Part shown: piece after piece, positions 8,138-16,087 of the stretch
Numbering within the stretch: position 1 is the first letter of the stretch
How the letters are laid out: each line of letters begins with the position of its first letter
Assembly (NCBI GenBank): GCA_023421395.1
Contig: JAEZTL010000001.1
Span: 62,001 to 126,000 of the forward strand
Reading direction: 5' to 3'
Length of the DNA stretch: 64,000 bases
DNA from: Bacillota bacterium
Lineage (GTDB): Bacteria; Bacillota; Clostridia; Christensenellales; Aristaeellaceae
Position numbers and translations under genes: made by a program
Notes under the pieces: generated by a model
Told to the model about the DNA's origin: nothing
The model's database searches: none
What the model saw: only the letters and a program-made list of their open reading frames with translations

Positions 8138-8213
8138 GACCCAGTAGCTCAGTTGGCAGAGCATCTGACTTTTAATCAGAGGGTCCGGAGTTCGAGTCTC
8201 CGCTGGGTCACCA
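8138..8213 (+). tRNA. tRNA-Lys(TTT)
   Basis: Acceptor GACCCAG/CTGGGTC, anticodon loop CTTTTAA (TTT), CCA encoded. Starts only 4 nt after tRNA-Gln. Confidence 0.97.
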
Positions 8214-8224
8214 GTTTATTGCGC

Positions 8225-8309
8225 GCGGGCGTGGCGGAATGGCAGACGCGCCAGATTTAGGATCTGGTGTCCCAGGGACGTATGAGTTCGAGTCTCTTCG
8301 CCCGCACCA
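8225..8309 (+). tRNA. tRNA-Leu(TAG)
   Basis: Acceptor GCGGGCG/CGCCCGC, anticodon stem CCAGA/TCTGG with loop TTTAGGA (TAG), a long class II variable arm, CCA encoded. Confidence 0.96.
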
Positions 8310-8361
8310 GAGGATGGCCGGCACCGGCGGCCAGGGTCAATACTCGGTCAATCGGTGTTTC

Positions 8362-8435
8362 GCGGGTGTAACTCAATGGCAGAGCGCCAGCCTTCCAAGC
8401 TGGATACGTGGGTTCGATTCCCATCACCCGCTCCA
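8362..8435 (+). tRNA. tRNA-Gly(TCC)
   Basis: Acceptor GCGGGTG/CACCCGC, anticodon loop CTTCCAA (TCC), discriminator T, CCA encoded. Confidence 0.96.
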
Positions 8436-8454
8436 ATTTTTTTGTGGAAGGTAC

Positions 8455-8483
8455 TTGCCAGGACAGGGAATCTGTGGTATACT
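8455..8483 (+). promoter_or_regulatory. Internal promoter before tRNA-Gly(GCC)
   Basis: TTGCCA (8455-8460) and TATACT (8478-8483), 17-nt spacer, with an extended -10 TG at 8475. It lies between the two glycine tRNAs and can transcribe the last tRNA on its own. Confidence 0.8.
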
Positions 8484-8516
8484 GTTTTCCGCTGACGCCG
8501 ATTTAGGCGCCATCGC

Positions 8517-8592
8517 GCGGTAGTAGCTCAGTTGGTAGAGCGCCACCTTGCCAAGGTGGAGGTCGCGAGTCCGAGTCTCGTCTACCGCTCCA
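8517..8592 (+). tRNA. tRNA-Gly(GCC)
   Basis: Acceptor GCGGTAG/CTACCGC, anticodon stem CCACC/GGTGG with loop TTGCCAA (GCC), discriminator T, CCA encoded. Confidence 0.96.
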
Positions 8593-8593
8593 G

Positions 8594-8620
8594 GACCGCC
8601 TGAAAAGGCGGTCGTTTTTT
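8594..8620 (+). terminator. Terminator of the tRNA cluster
   Basis: GACCGCC, loop TGAAAA, GGCGGTC, then GTTTTTT; it begins 2 nt after the last CCA. Confidence 0.9.
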
Positions 8621-8659
8621 ATGCCGACGGGGGGGAGACTTCGGGGTGCGGTGCGTGGC

Positions 8660-8688
8660 TTGACAACCGTCCCGCAAGCTGTTATCCT
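8660..8688 (+). promoter_or_regulatory. Promoter for the TetR-family gene
   Basis: TTGACA (8660-8665) and TATCCT (8683-8688), 17-nt spacer. Confidence 0.65.
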
Positions 8689-8718
8689 ATAAAACAGACC
8701 AAAGTATTACAAGCATAC

Positions 8719-8741
8719 AAAACCGGAAGAAGGTCGGTTTT
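8719..8741 (+). promoter_or_regulatory. Inverted repeat spanning the ribosome binding site of the TetR-family gene
   Basis: AAAACCG and CGGTTTT, perfect 7-nt arms separated by 9 nt that contain the GAAGAAGG Shine-Dalgarno, ending at the base before the ATG. It could be an operator for autoregulation or an RNA hairpin around the RBS. Confidence 0.5.
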
Positions 8742-9446
8742 ATGAAAAAAGGTGACGCGCGCCGTCAGGATATTCTTCACACCGCGGAAAAGCTCTTCTA
8801 CATGAAGGGCTATGAGAACACCTCCATCCAGGATGTGCTGATGGAGGCAGGCATCTCAAAGGGCGGGTTTTACCACCACTTTGAATCAAAGCTGAGCCTT
8901 CTGGAAGAGATCGCGCTGGCCCGTACCGAAGAGGGGTACGAGCGGGCGGAGCAGGCCCTGGCCGGTTGCGCCGGCGACGCCACCGAGAAGCTCAACCTGC
9001 TGTTTGACGTAGGCGGCTTTTTTGAGGCGGGAGATTTGGACTACATCGGCTTGATGATCCGTGTCATCTACCAGGACGGCTGTGTGCAGCTGCGCGACAT
9101 GATCAAAAAGCTGCGCGTCGCCCGGTACGAGCCGCTGCTCACGCGCGTCATACATGCGGGCGTCGAAAGCAAGATCTTCTATACCGCCTATCCGGACAAC
9201 CTGGCGCGGCTGATCCTGCTGATGGATAATGCACTGACCGACGAGATTGCGCTCACGCTTTCGGAGAAAGAAGATGCCGCGGAGGACTTGTCAGGCTTGA
9301 TCGATCTGATGGGGGCCTACCGCAGCGGCGTGGAGCGCCTGTTAAACGCGCCCTATGGCTCCGTGCGCCTCGTGGGGCTGGAGCGGGTCGCTCAGGTGGC
9401 GCAGCGCCTGGGGCGGGAAGCAAGCCATCCGGCAGGCGCGCAATAA
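8742..9446 (+). CDS. TetR/AcrR family transcriptional regulator
   Basis: A 234-residue one-component regulator. Residues about 8-55 are the TetR helix-turn-helix, with the typical AEKLFYMKGYENTSIQDV and ISKGGFYHHFESK. The rest is an all-helical ligand-binding and dimer domain with no recognised class. Such proteins usually repress a nearby gene, often a transporter, but the flanks here are tRNAs and a cell-wall amidase, so the target is unclear. The inverted repeat over its own RBS suggests self-control. Confidence 0.9.
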   Translation: MKKGDARRQDILHTAEKLFYMKGYENTSIQDVLMEAGISKGGFYHHFESKLSLLEEIALARTEEGYERAEQALAGCAGDATEKLNLLFDVGGFFEAGDLDYIGLMIRVIYQDGCVQLRDMIKKLRVARYEPLLTRVIHAGVESKIFYTAYPDNLARLILLMDNALTDEIALTLSEKEDAAEDLSGLIDLMGAYRSGVERLLNAPYGSVRLVGLERVAQVAQRLGREASHPAGAQ

Positions 9447-9505
9447 GGGTGGAACCATTCGCGGGTGAGTCCTGTCTATAAAATGACAAGGGAGTGTGAC
9501 AGGAT

Positions 9506-10513
9506 TTGAAAAAGCCCTGGATGCTGCTCGCGTCGATCGCGCTGATCGTCGCCGTGGCGGCGGGAGTATTCCTGGTGATCAGGACCATGAACGGCGCGGG
9601 AAGCGCCCCTGAGGCGTTTTTGACGCAGAATGACGGCCTTGACGTGGCCGCCGAACCGGACGCTGGATCAAACGGCATGACGGCGGAAGATATGACATCT
9701 CCGGAGCCCACGGTGACCGTTGAGCCCACGGCGGCGCCGACCCCGGAGCCTACCGCGACGCTTGAGCCGACACCGATTCCTACACCTTCGCCCACCCCGG
9801 AGCCGACGCCTACGCCCAAGCCGCTGCCGCTGGCAGGCCTCAAGATCGGCATTGACCCCGGACATCAGCTGCATGGGAATTCCAGCCTGGAACCCGTCTC
9901 CCCGGGCAGCAAGAAAAAGAAGGCGAAGGTCTCCAGCGGCACCTCCGGGCGCTACACCGGCAGACCGGAGCATGAAGTCAACCTGGAAATTGCGCTCAAA
10001 TTCCGCGATGCGTTGATCGCCCGGGGGGCGGAGGTCAAGATGACCCGGGAGACCGCCGATGTGGACATCTCCAACGTCGAACGCGCCGAGATGATGAACG
10101 AGTGGGGCGCGGATCTGGTGCTCCGGCTGCACTGCAACGGTGTCTCCAATTCCAAAGCCAACGGCATCGGCCTCTACGTCAAGATTGACGGGGAAGGCGC
10201 GGAGGAGTCGCTGGCTTACGCAAAGACCATCATCAAGCGCATGGTCGAGGAGACCGGCGCCAACGAGGACGGCGTGTTCCGCCGTGACAGTTACTCCGGC
10301 CTCAACTGGTCCAAGGTGCCCAACATCCTGGTGGAAATGGGTTACATGACCAACGAGAAGGAGGACAAGCTCCTGAGCGATCCGGCTTATCAGCAGAAGC
10401 TGATTGACGGCATGCTGAAGGGCGTGGCGGACTGCTTTGACAGGACGCTGGACGATCAGGGCGAGGCCAATATGGCGCCCTCCGATCCGCTGGGCGATGC
10501 CGGAGGGGAATAG
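9506..10513 (+). CDS. N-acetylmuramoyl-L-alanine amidase (Amidase_3), exported
   Basis: A 335-residue wall hydrolase cutting between MurNAc and L-Ala. A membrane anchor or signal segment is at about 6-27, then a long Pro-Thr-Glu linker with repeated PTPEPT units (about 65-106), then the catalytic domain (about 110-315). Zinc ligands and catalytic residues are visible: His in IDPGHQ, Glu in GRPEHEVNLEIA, His in LRLHCNG and Glu in VEMGYMTN. Start is TTG 9506 behind AAGGGAG. The wall linker resembles that of the L,D-transpeptidase encoded convergently downstream. Confidence 0.92.
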   Translation: MKKPWMLLASIALIVAVAAGVFLVIRTMNGAGSAPEAFLTQNDGLDVAAEPDAGSNGMTAEDMTSPEPTVTVEPTAAPTPEPTATLEPTPIPTPSPTPEPTPTPKPLPLAGLKIGIDPGHQLHGNSSLEPVSPGSKKKKAKVSSGTSGRYTGRPEHEVNLEIALKFRDALIARGAEVKMTRETADVDISNVERAEMMNEWGADLVLRLHCNGVSNSKANGIGLYVKIDGEGAEESLAYAKTIIKRMVEETGANEDGVFRRDSYSGLNWSKVPNILVEMGYMTNEKEDKLLSDPAYQQKLIDGMLKGVADCFDRTLDDQGEANMAPSDPLGDAGGE

Positions 10514-10528
10514 CAAAAGGCAATGAAA

Positions 10529-10561
10529 GGGCCGCCGCCCCAACCGGGGCGGCGGCCCTTT
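10529..10561 (+). terminator. Terminator of the amidase gene
   Basis: GGGCCGCCGCCCC, loop AACC, GGGGCGGCGGCCC, flanked by AAA and TTT: a 13-bp stem usable on either strand. Confidence 0.85.
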
Positions 10562-10631
10562 CATGATCGGAAAATCGCAGGCCATTTCGATGCGCAGGAC
10601 AAGGCCCTTTGCGCGTCTGAAAACCGAGGGG

Positions 10632-10728
10632 TTTTCCGGGCGGCGCTCCGACGGATGAGATTGCCTCTGCCAACGGTGGCAGGCCGATGAGAGAAACGTG
10701 ATTCCGGGGCACTGATCACCGGAACCGG
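10632..10728 (+). repeat. Two-hairpin intergenic repeat, copy A
   Basis: TTTTCCGGGCGGCGCTCCGACG, then hairpin 1 (CTGCC...GGCAG), AAACGTGATTCC and hairpin 2 (TTCCGG...CCGGAA). Same order as the other copies. A further perfect hairpin (CCGCTCCCGG/CCGGGAGCGG, 10793-10823) lies just downstream. The 385-nt gap 10514-10898 otherwise holds only the two terminators. Confidence 0.6.
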
Positions 10729-10854
10729 CGAATTCCTTCGGGCGCATGATGATGGGCTGGATGCCGCTGGATTGCGCGCGGGCGGCGCTGCCCCGCTCCC
10801 GGCTTGCGCAGGTCCGGGAGCGGTTGAAAGCTGGGACGGGATCTCTCCATATGG

Positions 10855-10886
10855 AAAACCGCCCTTCCGCTGCGGAAGGGCGGTTT
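10855..10886 (-). terminator. Bidirectional terminator downstream of the L,D-transpeptidase gene
   Basis: AAAACCGCCCTTCCG, loop CTG, CGGAAGGGCGGTTTT: a perfect 15-bp inverted repeat with T-runs on both strands. Confidence 0.88.
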
Positions 10887-10898
10887 TGTGAGACGCGG

Positions 10899-12200
10899 TT
10901 ATTTCTGGATGAGCACCGTCGTGCCGACGCCGCAGTTTTCCCAGACCCACTTGGCGTCCTTGACCTGCAGGCGCACGCAGCCGTGGGAAGCGCGCCTGCC
11001 CAGGCTTTGCACCGAACCCGAGGTGGGGCTGCCGCCCTTCTTCTGGAAGATGACGGAATGAATCATGATGTTTCCCTTCACGTAGAACGCATACTGTGCC
11101 CAGCAGTTGAAATCCTTGAAGTAGTGCCAGCGCTTGCCAGGACCGGTGGTATCCTGGAATGTGCCGGTGGGCGTGGGCGTCTTGGGAAGGCCCGTGGAAC
11201 ATTTGACCTTTTTGACCAGCTTGGTGTAGCCGCTGTCGTTGTCGCTCCAGGCGTAAACGTAAAGCCGCTGCTGGCTGACGTCCACCTTGATGAAGTAGGG
11301 ATGGTAGGGCTTGTCCGAGGGCAGCGCGTTCTCAGAGAACAGCAGCTTCTGCGTCACCTCGTCGGCGATGCCTGTTTCCGGGATGCCGTTGACCTTTTGG
11401 AAATAAGCGAGCCCCTCCTGGGTCTTCGCGCCGAACACACCGTCGTCGCCCTTGTAGAGGTAGTTCATATACATCAGGCGGCGTTGGATGCGCTGTGTGT
11501 CCAGTCCGGAGGAACCGGTGGTGATGGTTTCGCGGTACAGGTCAAAGCCATCGGAAATGGCCTGAATCGTCTTGGCGTCCACGATGCCGGTGACGGGATA
11601 GGCCGGCGCGGGGGTGGGGGTGGGCGCGAGGGTGGGAGCGGGTGTTGCCGAATCCGAGCCGCCGGACAACGCCTCCACCATGCCGTCGCCGTAGCTGCTC
11701 TCGTCCGCGAATGTAACGGAGGCGGCAGGCTCGGTGCCGGAGGTCAGCATGTTCAAGTACTCCTGGAGCGCCATGATCGCGTCCTCGGTGGCGGTACCGA
11801 AAATGCCGTCCGGCTTCTGGGAGAGGAAGCCCCAGACCACCAGCTTCTCCTGAAGTTCCGAAACCGACGGGCCGCTCATGCCTTCCGTCATCGGCGTAGG
11901 CTCCGGGGTCGGAAGCGGCGTCGGAGTCGGATCGGGGGTCACTTCCGGCGCGGTCGGCGTATCCGTGTAGCGCACAACCACGTCGTTTGCCGTGGGCGCG
12001 GGCTGCGCCGCAGGCGCTTCGCTGGCGGTCGTCGGCGTTCCGAAATCAATCGCTTCGCCTTCGGAGGCAAAGGTGGCCGCGGGTGCGGTCGCTTCGGACT
12101 GGGCGGAGGCGGCGGACTGACGGACGACTTCCGCACCGGGGAAGAGCGTATATGCCAGCAGCACGACGACAAATACGAGCAAAGACAGTTTGCGCCCCAA
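10899..12200 (-). CDS. L,D-transpeptidase (YkuD) with two peptidoglycan-binding modules
   Basis: A 433-residue exported enzyme forming 3-3 peptide cross-links or attaching proteins to peptidoglycan. An N-terminal anchor is at about 5-22, Pro/Thr-rich linkers at about 55-105 and 185-205, peptidoglycan-binding-like repeats at about 108-150 (GPSVSELQEKLVVWGFL) and 235-285 (TQRIQRRLMYMNYLYKGDDG). The YkuD domain at about 300-433 carries IMIHSV and RRASHGCVRL with the catalytic Cys. Cross-links of this kind resist beta-lactams other than carbapenems. Confidence 0.92.
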   Translation of the reverse strand: MGRKLSLLVFVVVLLAYTLFPGAEVVRQSAASAQSEATAPAATFASEGEAIDFGTPTTASEAPAAQPAPTANDVVVRYTDTPTAPEVTPDPTPTPLPTPEPTPMTEGMSGPSVSELQEKLVVWGFLSQKPDGIFGTATEDAIMALQEYLNMLTSGTEPAASVTFADESSYGDGMVEALSGGSDSATPAPTLAPTPTPAPAYPVTGIVDAKTIQAISDGFDLYRETITTGSSGLDTQRIQRRLMYMNYLYKGDDGVFGAKTQEGLAYFQKVNGIPETGIADEVTQKLLFSENALPSDKPYHPYFIKVDVSQQRLYVYAWSDNDSGYTKLVKKVKCSTGLPKTPTPTGTFQDTTGPGKRWHYFKDFNCWAQYAFYVKGNIMIHSVIFQKKGGSPTSGSVQSLGRRASHGCVRLQVKDAKWVWENCGVGTTVLIQK

Positions 12201-12350
12201 TACATTTCACTCCTTTGAGAAAAAGGCATAGATGGAAATACACACCCTATTATACCATATCCCTCCTGCAAATGCACGTAAAATGGATGTGTCGCAATTG
12301 TGGAGGGCGGCATTCCGGGGAAACCCGAACTCCGCCGGTTCTTTCGATGA

Positions 12351-12387
12351 CGAAACGCCCGCAGCAGCGGTGCCGGCGGGCGTTTTC
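12351..12387 (-). terminator. Hairpin downstream of the xpt operon
   Basis: AAACGCCCGC and GCGGGCGTTT arms (12353-12385) around a GC-rich loop. It follows the small lipoprotein stop on the minus strand. The minus-strand T-run is short (TTT), so termination is likely but not certain. Confidence 0.55.
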
Positions 12388-12405
12388 AACGCGCGGGGGA
12401 CGGGG

Positions 12406-12522
12406 TCACGGCCCGTTGACCGTGACGTGGGACGTGTTTTCCACCACCTGATAGCGGCATCCGGACAGAAGGGTCAGCGCGATCAGAAGCGCGATCAGAA
12501 GCGCGATCAGAAGCTTTCGCAC
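12406..12522 (-). CDS. Small lipoprotein, 38 residues
   Basis: A short ORF with a clear bacterial lipoprotein signal: a basic start (MRKLL), a hydrophobic core made of three near-identical LLIA units, and the lipobox LLSGC, so Cys21 would be lipidated after cleavage. Only about 18 residues remain in the mature peptide. GTG 12520-12522 has GGAGG 8 nt upstream. It follows the HAD gene on the same strand with a 33-nt gap and precedes a hairpin, so it is probably the last gene of the xpt operon. The core is encoded by a 12-bp tandem repeat. I do not recognise a family. Confidence 0.65.
   Translation of the reverse strand: MRKLLIALLIALLIALTLLSGCRYQVVENTSHVTVNGP
12482..12513. repeat. 12-bp tandem repeat
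   Basis: GCGATCAGAAGC repeats about three times without change. It lies inside the small lipoprotein ORF, where each unit encodes Leu-Leu-Ile-Ala in the signal peptide. A length change by whole units keeps the frame. Confidence 0.8.
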
Positions 12523-12555
12523 GGCGCGTTCCTCCTCGTCCTTGGCGCTTGAGGG

Positions 12556-13338
12556 TTACAACAAACCGTTCATTTCGGCCAGGCGTTCAAAGGTCAGGTG
12601 CGGCTTGATGGGGGAAGCGGCGGCCATTTCCGGCGTGGTCTCGCCCGAAAGCACGAGGATTGACAGCATGCCGTGCTTGAGGCCGGTTTCGACGTCGGTG
12701 TACAGCCGGTCGCCCACCATCGCCATCTCGGCGGGCATCAGGCCGGTGCGGGCGACCGCCGCCTCTACGATGCCCTTGTGCGGCTTGCCCACGATCAGGT
12801 CGGGCCGACGGCCGGTGGAGGCGTCGATGAAGGCGATGATCGCGCCGATGTCCGGCGCGAAGCCGGTTTCGGTGGGACAATTGAAGTCCGGATGGGAGGC
12901 CACGTAAGGGAGACCCGCGCGAACCAGATCGCACACACGGGTCATTTTTTTATAGTCCAGCGTCGTGTCATAGCCGATGACCACGATCTCCGGGTTCTCC
13001 GGGTCAATGGGGACGCCCCCCTCGCACATCTCCGCCAGCATGTACTCGTTGCCAAGGAGAAAGGCGCGCTTGCCGGGGTAGAGTTCGCAAACCTTGATGG
13101 CGGTGGCCTGGGTGCTGGTCAGGATCTTCTCGGGGCCGACGTCAAGGCCCATGCGGGCGAGGCGCTTCACGTAATAGTCCGCGTTGTGGGAGGAATTGTT
13201 GGTCAGGAAGAGAAAATCCCGCCCGCTTTTCTTAACGGCTTCGATGAAGTCCAGCGAACCGGGCAGGATGTTCTCGCCCAGGTAAAAGGTGCCGTCCATA
13301 TCCAGAAGGAACAGCTTGACGTCCGCGATCGTGGGCAT
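12556..13338 (-). CDS. HAD-IIA family phosphatase (NagD-like)
   Basis: A 260-residue HAD hydrolase with the C2B cap of the NagD/PGP class. Motif I LLDMDGTFYLG (about 10-20), motif II FLTNNSS (about 44-50), Lys in VGKPHKG (about 185) and motif IV MVGDRLYTDV (about 205-214) are all present. NagD-type enzymes dephosphorylate nucleotides or sugar phosphates; the substrate is not determined. The gene starts 3 nt after xpt ends, so a role near purine salvage is possible but only inferred. Confidence 0.9.
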   Translation of the reverse strand: MPTIADVKLFLLDMDGTFYLGENILPGSLDFIEAVKKSGRDFLFLTNNSSHNADYYVKRLARMGLDVGPEKILTSTQATAIKVCELYPGKRAFLLGNEYMLAEMCEGGVPIDPENPEIVVIGYDTTLDYKKMTRVCDLVRAGLPYVASHPDFNCPTETGFAPDIGAIIAFIDASTGRRPDLIVGKPHKGIVEAAVARTGLMPAEMAMVGDRLYTDVETGLKHGMLSILVLSGETTPEMAAASPIKPHLTFERLAEMNGLL

Positions 13339-13341
13339 TTT

Positions 13342-13917
13342 CTATTCCTCCACAAATTCGATTTCACCGTAGTCGAGCCGCTTGACGGAGGCCAGTGCGG
13401 TGATGGGGTAGCCGGCCTGCTCCAGCAGCGCGCGGCCCGGCTGGAACGACTTTTCGATCACGATGCCCACGCCCGCCACGCTGGCGCCCGCCAGTTCGAT
13501 CAGCTTGCACGCGCCGGAGGCCGCCGCGCCGTTGGCCAGAAAGTCGTCGATGAAGAGCACCCTGTCGCCGCGTTCCACAAACTTGGTCTTGAGGGTCAGC
13601 TGATAGTTGCTGCCCTTGGTGAAGGAAAAGACGTTGGTCTGCAGGATGTCTTCCGACAGGATGCTGGAGGTGGACTTTTTCATCACGACCAGCGGAAGCT
13701 TCATCGCCAGCGCGGTCATTGCGGCGGGCACGATGCCGGAGGATTCGATCGTCATCACGCGGGTCGCGCCGGAATCCTTGAAAAGCCGCGCGAACTCCTC
13801 GCCGATTTCCCGCATCAGCTCCACGTCCACCTGGTGGTTGAGAAATGAATCCACCAGCAGGATGTGCTGGCTGAGCGCCTTGCCGTCCCTGAGAATGCGC
13901 TGCTTGAGAAGCTCCAA
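13342..13917 (-). CDS. xpt: Xanthine phosphoribosyltransferase
   Basis: A 191-residue purine salvage enzyme converting xanthine and PRPP to XMP. The sequence follows B. subtilis Xpt closely, including VDSFLNHQVD near the start, the PRPP loop VLFIDDFLANGAAASG, and GIVIEKSFQPGR. The start is TTG 13917 (GGGAG about 10 nt upstream), which gives the family N-terminus LELLKQRI; an ATG at 14070 would put the start upstream of the promoter. No purine riboswitch fits in the short leader, so control differs from the Bacillus xpt-pbuX operon. Confidence 0.93.
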   Translation of the reverse strand: MELLKQRILRDGKALSQHILLVDSFLNHQVDVELMREIGEEFARLFKDSGATRVMTIESSGIVPAAMTALAMKLPLVVMKKSTSSILSEDILQTNVFSFTKGSNYQLTLKTKFVERGDRVLFIDDFLANGAAASGACKLIELAGASVAGVGIVIEKSFQPGRALLEQAGYPITALASVKRLDYGEIEFVEE

Positions 13918-13954
13918 ATCGTACCATCTCCCGAGCGAATGTAGTGTCTTAAGT

Positions 13955-13983
13955 ACTATACATGCTTTTTGACGGATGGTCAA
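13955..13983 (-). promoter_or_regulatory. Promoter for xpt, with an overlapping inverted repeat
   Basis: Minus strand TTGACC (13978-13983) and TATAGT (13955-13960), 17-nt spacer. An imperfect palindrome centred on CTTAAG (13943-13957) overlaps the -10 and start site and could be an operator. Confidence 0.75.
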
Positions 13984-14086
13984 CGAAATTTGCATGAAAT
14001 CGTTCGGGTTGCCGTTTGGATGCGCGGCACTCCGCAGGCATGCCGCAAGACGTGCGCGCAGGACCGGCATCTATATGAAATCTAAC

Positions 14087-14115
14087 TTGACAGAAAGGGC
14101 GTTTCATCTTACACT
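14087..14115 (+). promoter_or_regulatory. Promoter for the FAD-dependent protein
   Basis: TTGACA (14087-14092) and TACACT (14110-14115), 17-nt spacer. Confidence 0.8.
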
Positions 14116-14148
14116 TATCAGGTTGCGGACAATAAGGAAGGTGTTATT

Positions 14149-15558
14149 ATGTTCGATTTTGACGTGATCATCGTCGGGGCGGGCCCGGCGGGGATCTTTA
14201 CGGCGCTCGAGACCCGGCGGCTGAACGCGCTGGCGCGCATCCTGATGGTGGACGAAGGCCCCTCCATCGACAAGCGCACCTGCCCGGCGAGGACTCTGGG
14301 CCATTGCGTGGGCTGCAAGCCCTGCAACATCATGAGCGGCTGGGCCGGCGCGGGCGCGTTCTCCGACGGCAAGCTGACGCTCAGTGAGGAAGTCGGCGGC
14401 AACATGGTGGACTACCTGCCCCGGGAGGAAGTCCGGGAGCTGATCCGCTACGCCGATTCCATCTATCTGGAGCACGGCGCCCCGGAAAAGGTGCACGGCC
14501 TGAACGACCCGAAAGTCGATCAGATCAAATACGAGTGCTCCAAGTACAACATCAAGCTGGTGCCCTCCCCGGTCAGGCACATGGGCACCGAGCATTCGTT
14601 TACCGTGCTTCGCAACATGTATAAGACGCTGGAATCATCCGGCAACTTCGAGTTCCGCGAGCGCACCAGCGCTGAGGAAGTGCTGGTGGAGGACGGCCGC
14701 GTTGCCGGCGTGTACCTGAAGGATGCCTCCGGCGCCACAAGCCTCGTGCGCGCGCCCTACGTGGTGGCCGCGCCAGGGCGCGGCGGCGCCGCGTGGCTCA
14801 ACAAAGTGGCAAAGGACAACGACATCCAGACGCTCAACAACGAAGTGGACATCGGCGTTCGCGTTGAGGCGCCCAATTCGATCATGGATCACCTGACCCG
14901 CCACCTCTACGAGGCCAAGATGGTCTACTATGCCGACACCTTTGAAAACAAGGTGCGCACCTTCTGCATGAACCCCGGCGGGCTGGTCAGCGAGGAGCAT
15001 TATGAGGGCGGCATCGCGGTGGTCAACGGCCACAGCTACCACGACGAAAAGCTGCATACCGACAACACCAACTTCGCGATGCTGGTGTCCACGCGCTTCA
15101 CCAAGCCCTTCAGCTCGCCCATCGAGTACGGCCGCTACATCGCGCAGCTGGGCAACATGCTCACCGGCGGCGGCATCATGGTGCAGCGGTTGGGCGATCT
15201 TTTGAAGGGCCGGCGGACGGATGCCTCCCGGCTTGCCAAGTCCACCACCGAACCCACGCTGAAGACCGCCGTGCCGGGCGACCTCTCTTTTGTGCTGCCG
15301 CACCGGCATCTGACCAGCATCATCGAGGCGCTGCGCGCCTTTGACAATGTGGCGCCGGGGCTTTACTCCGGCAATACGCTGCTCTACGGCGTGGAGGTCA
15401 AGTTCTACTCGTCCAAGCTGACGGTGAGCCAGCACTTTGAGACGGCGCTCCCCGGCTTCTACGCCATCGGCGACGGCGCAGGGGTGACGCGCGGCCTCAT
15501 CCAGGCCAGCGCCACCGGCGTGGTCGTGGCGCGGGATGTCCAGTCAAAACAGGCGTAA
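14149..15558 (+). CDS. FAD-dependent dehydrogenase of the COG2509 type
   Basis: A 469-residue flavoprotein. The N-terminus VIIVGAGPAGIFTALE is a Rossmann FAD-binding site, and the C-terminal IGDGAGVTRGLIQASATG is the second FAD-binding stretch. A Cys-rich segment RTCPARTLGHCVGCKPCNIM at about 43-62 and GWAGAGAFSDGKL are characteristic of this uncharacterised group. The reaction is unknown. RBS AAGGAAGG precedes ATG 14149. The downstream deacylase gene is on the same strand 32 nt away. Confidence 0.85.
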   Translation: MFDFDVIIVGAGPAGIFTALETRRLNALARILMVDEGPSIDKRTCPARTLGHCVGCKPCNIMSGWAGAGAFSDGKLTLSEEVGGNMVDYLPREEVRELIRYADSIYLEHGAPEKVHGLNDPKVDQIKYECSKYNIKLVPSPVRHMGTEHSFTVLRNMYKTLESSGNFEFRERTSAEEVLVEDGRVAGVYLKDASGATSLVRAPYVVAAPGRGGAAWLNKVAKDNDIQTLNNEVDIGVRVEAPNSIMDHLTRHLYEAKMVYYADTFENKVRTFCMNPGGLVSEEHYEGGIAVVNGHSYHDEKLHTDNTNFAMLVSTRFTKPFSSPIEYGRYIAQLGNMLTGGGIMVQRLGDLLKGRRTDASRLAKSTTEPTLKTAVPGDLSFVLPHRHLTSIIEALRAFDNVAPGLYSGNTLLYGVEVKFYSSKLTVSQHFETALPGFYAIGDGAGVTRGLIQASATGVVVARDVQSKQA

Positions 15559-15590
15559 AACCATTGGGCTGAGCGAAAGGGTTGTTCGAA

Positions 15591-16073
15591 ATGTCCATCG
15601 ACCGGGTAAGGGAATATCTCAAAGCCTTTCATCTGGAGGACAGGGTTCGCGAGTTCAGCCAGTCCAGCGCGACGGTGGAACTGGCGGCCCAGGCGGCGGG
15701 CGTCGAGCCCGCGCGCATCGCCAAGACGCTCTCCTTCCGGGATGCGGACGGCTGTCTTCTGCTGGTGGCCGCGGGCGACGCCCGGGTGGACAACAAGCGC
15801 TTCCGCGACGCCTTTGGGCTCAAGGCCAAGATGCTCTCGCCCGACGAGGCGCTTGCGCTCACCGGGCATCCGGTGGGCGGCGTATGCCCCTTCGCCGTGG
15901 GGCCGAAGGCCAAGGTCTTTCTGGACGAATCCCTGAGGCGCTTCGATACCGTGCTGCCCGCCGCGGGCAACGACCAGTCCGTCGTGACGCTGACGCCTGA
16001 GGAGCTGTTCTCCGCGTCAAAAGCACAGGGCTGGGTGGATGCCTGCAAGGATTGGCGGGCGGAGGAAGAATAA
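15591..16073 (+). CDS. YbaK/EbsC-type aminoacyl-tRNA deacylase
   Basis: A 160-residue protein of the YbaK family, which removes wrongly attached amino acids from tRNA, typically Cys-tRNA-Pro. The fold-defining segments RIAKTLSFRDADG, VDNKRFRDAFG, GHPVGGVCPFAV and a C-terminal TLTPEEL are present. The ATG at 15591 is preferred over TTG 15582 because AAAGG lies 10 nt upstream of it. Substrate choice between YbaK and other editing homologues cannot be settled here. Confidence 0.88.
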   Translation: MSIDRVREYLKAFHLEDRVREFSQSSATVELAAQAAGVEPARIAKTLSFRDADGCLLLVAAGDARVDNKRFRDAFGLKAKMLSPDEALALTGHPVGGVCPFAVGPKAKVFLDESLRRFDTVLPAAGNDQSVVTLTPEELFSASKAQGWVDACKDWRAEEE

Positions 16074-16087
16074 AAGTCCCTTGTCAG

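Noticed and set aside
10746..12218. Plus-strand open frame of 490 codons opposite the L,D-transpeptidase
   Set aside because: The minus strand has a complete YkuD protein with signal peptide; the plus frame is Gly/Arg-rich low-complexity translation.
12482..12513. Short tandem repeat as a possible CRISPR or phage attachment site
   Set aside because: Units are 12 bp with no spacers and lie inside a lipoprotein signal peptide coding sequence.
13918..14080. Purine riboswitch before xpt
   Set aside because: Only about 30-40 nt separate the promoter from the TTG start; no three-way junction with the conserved loops fits.
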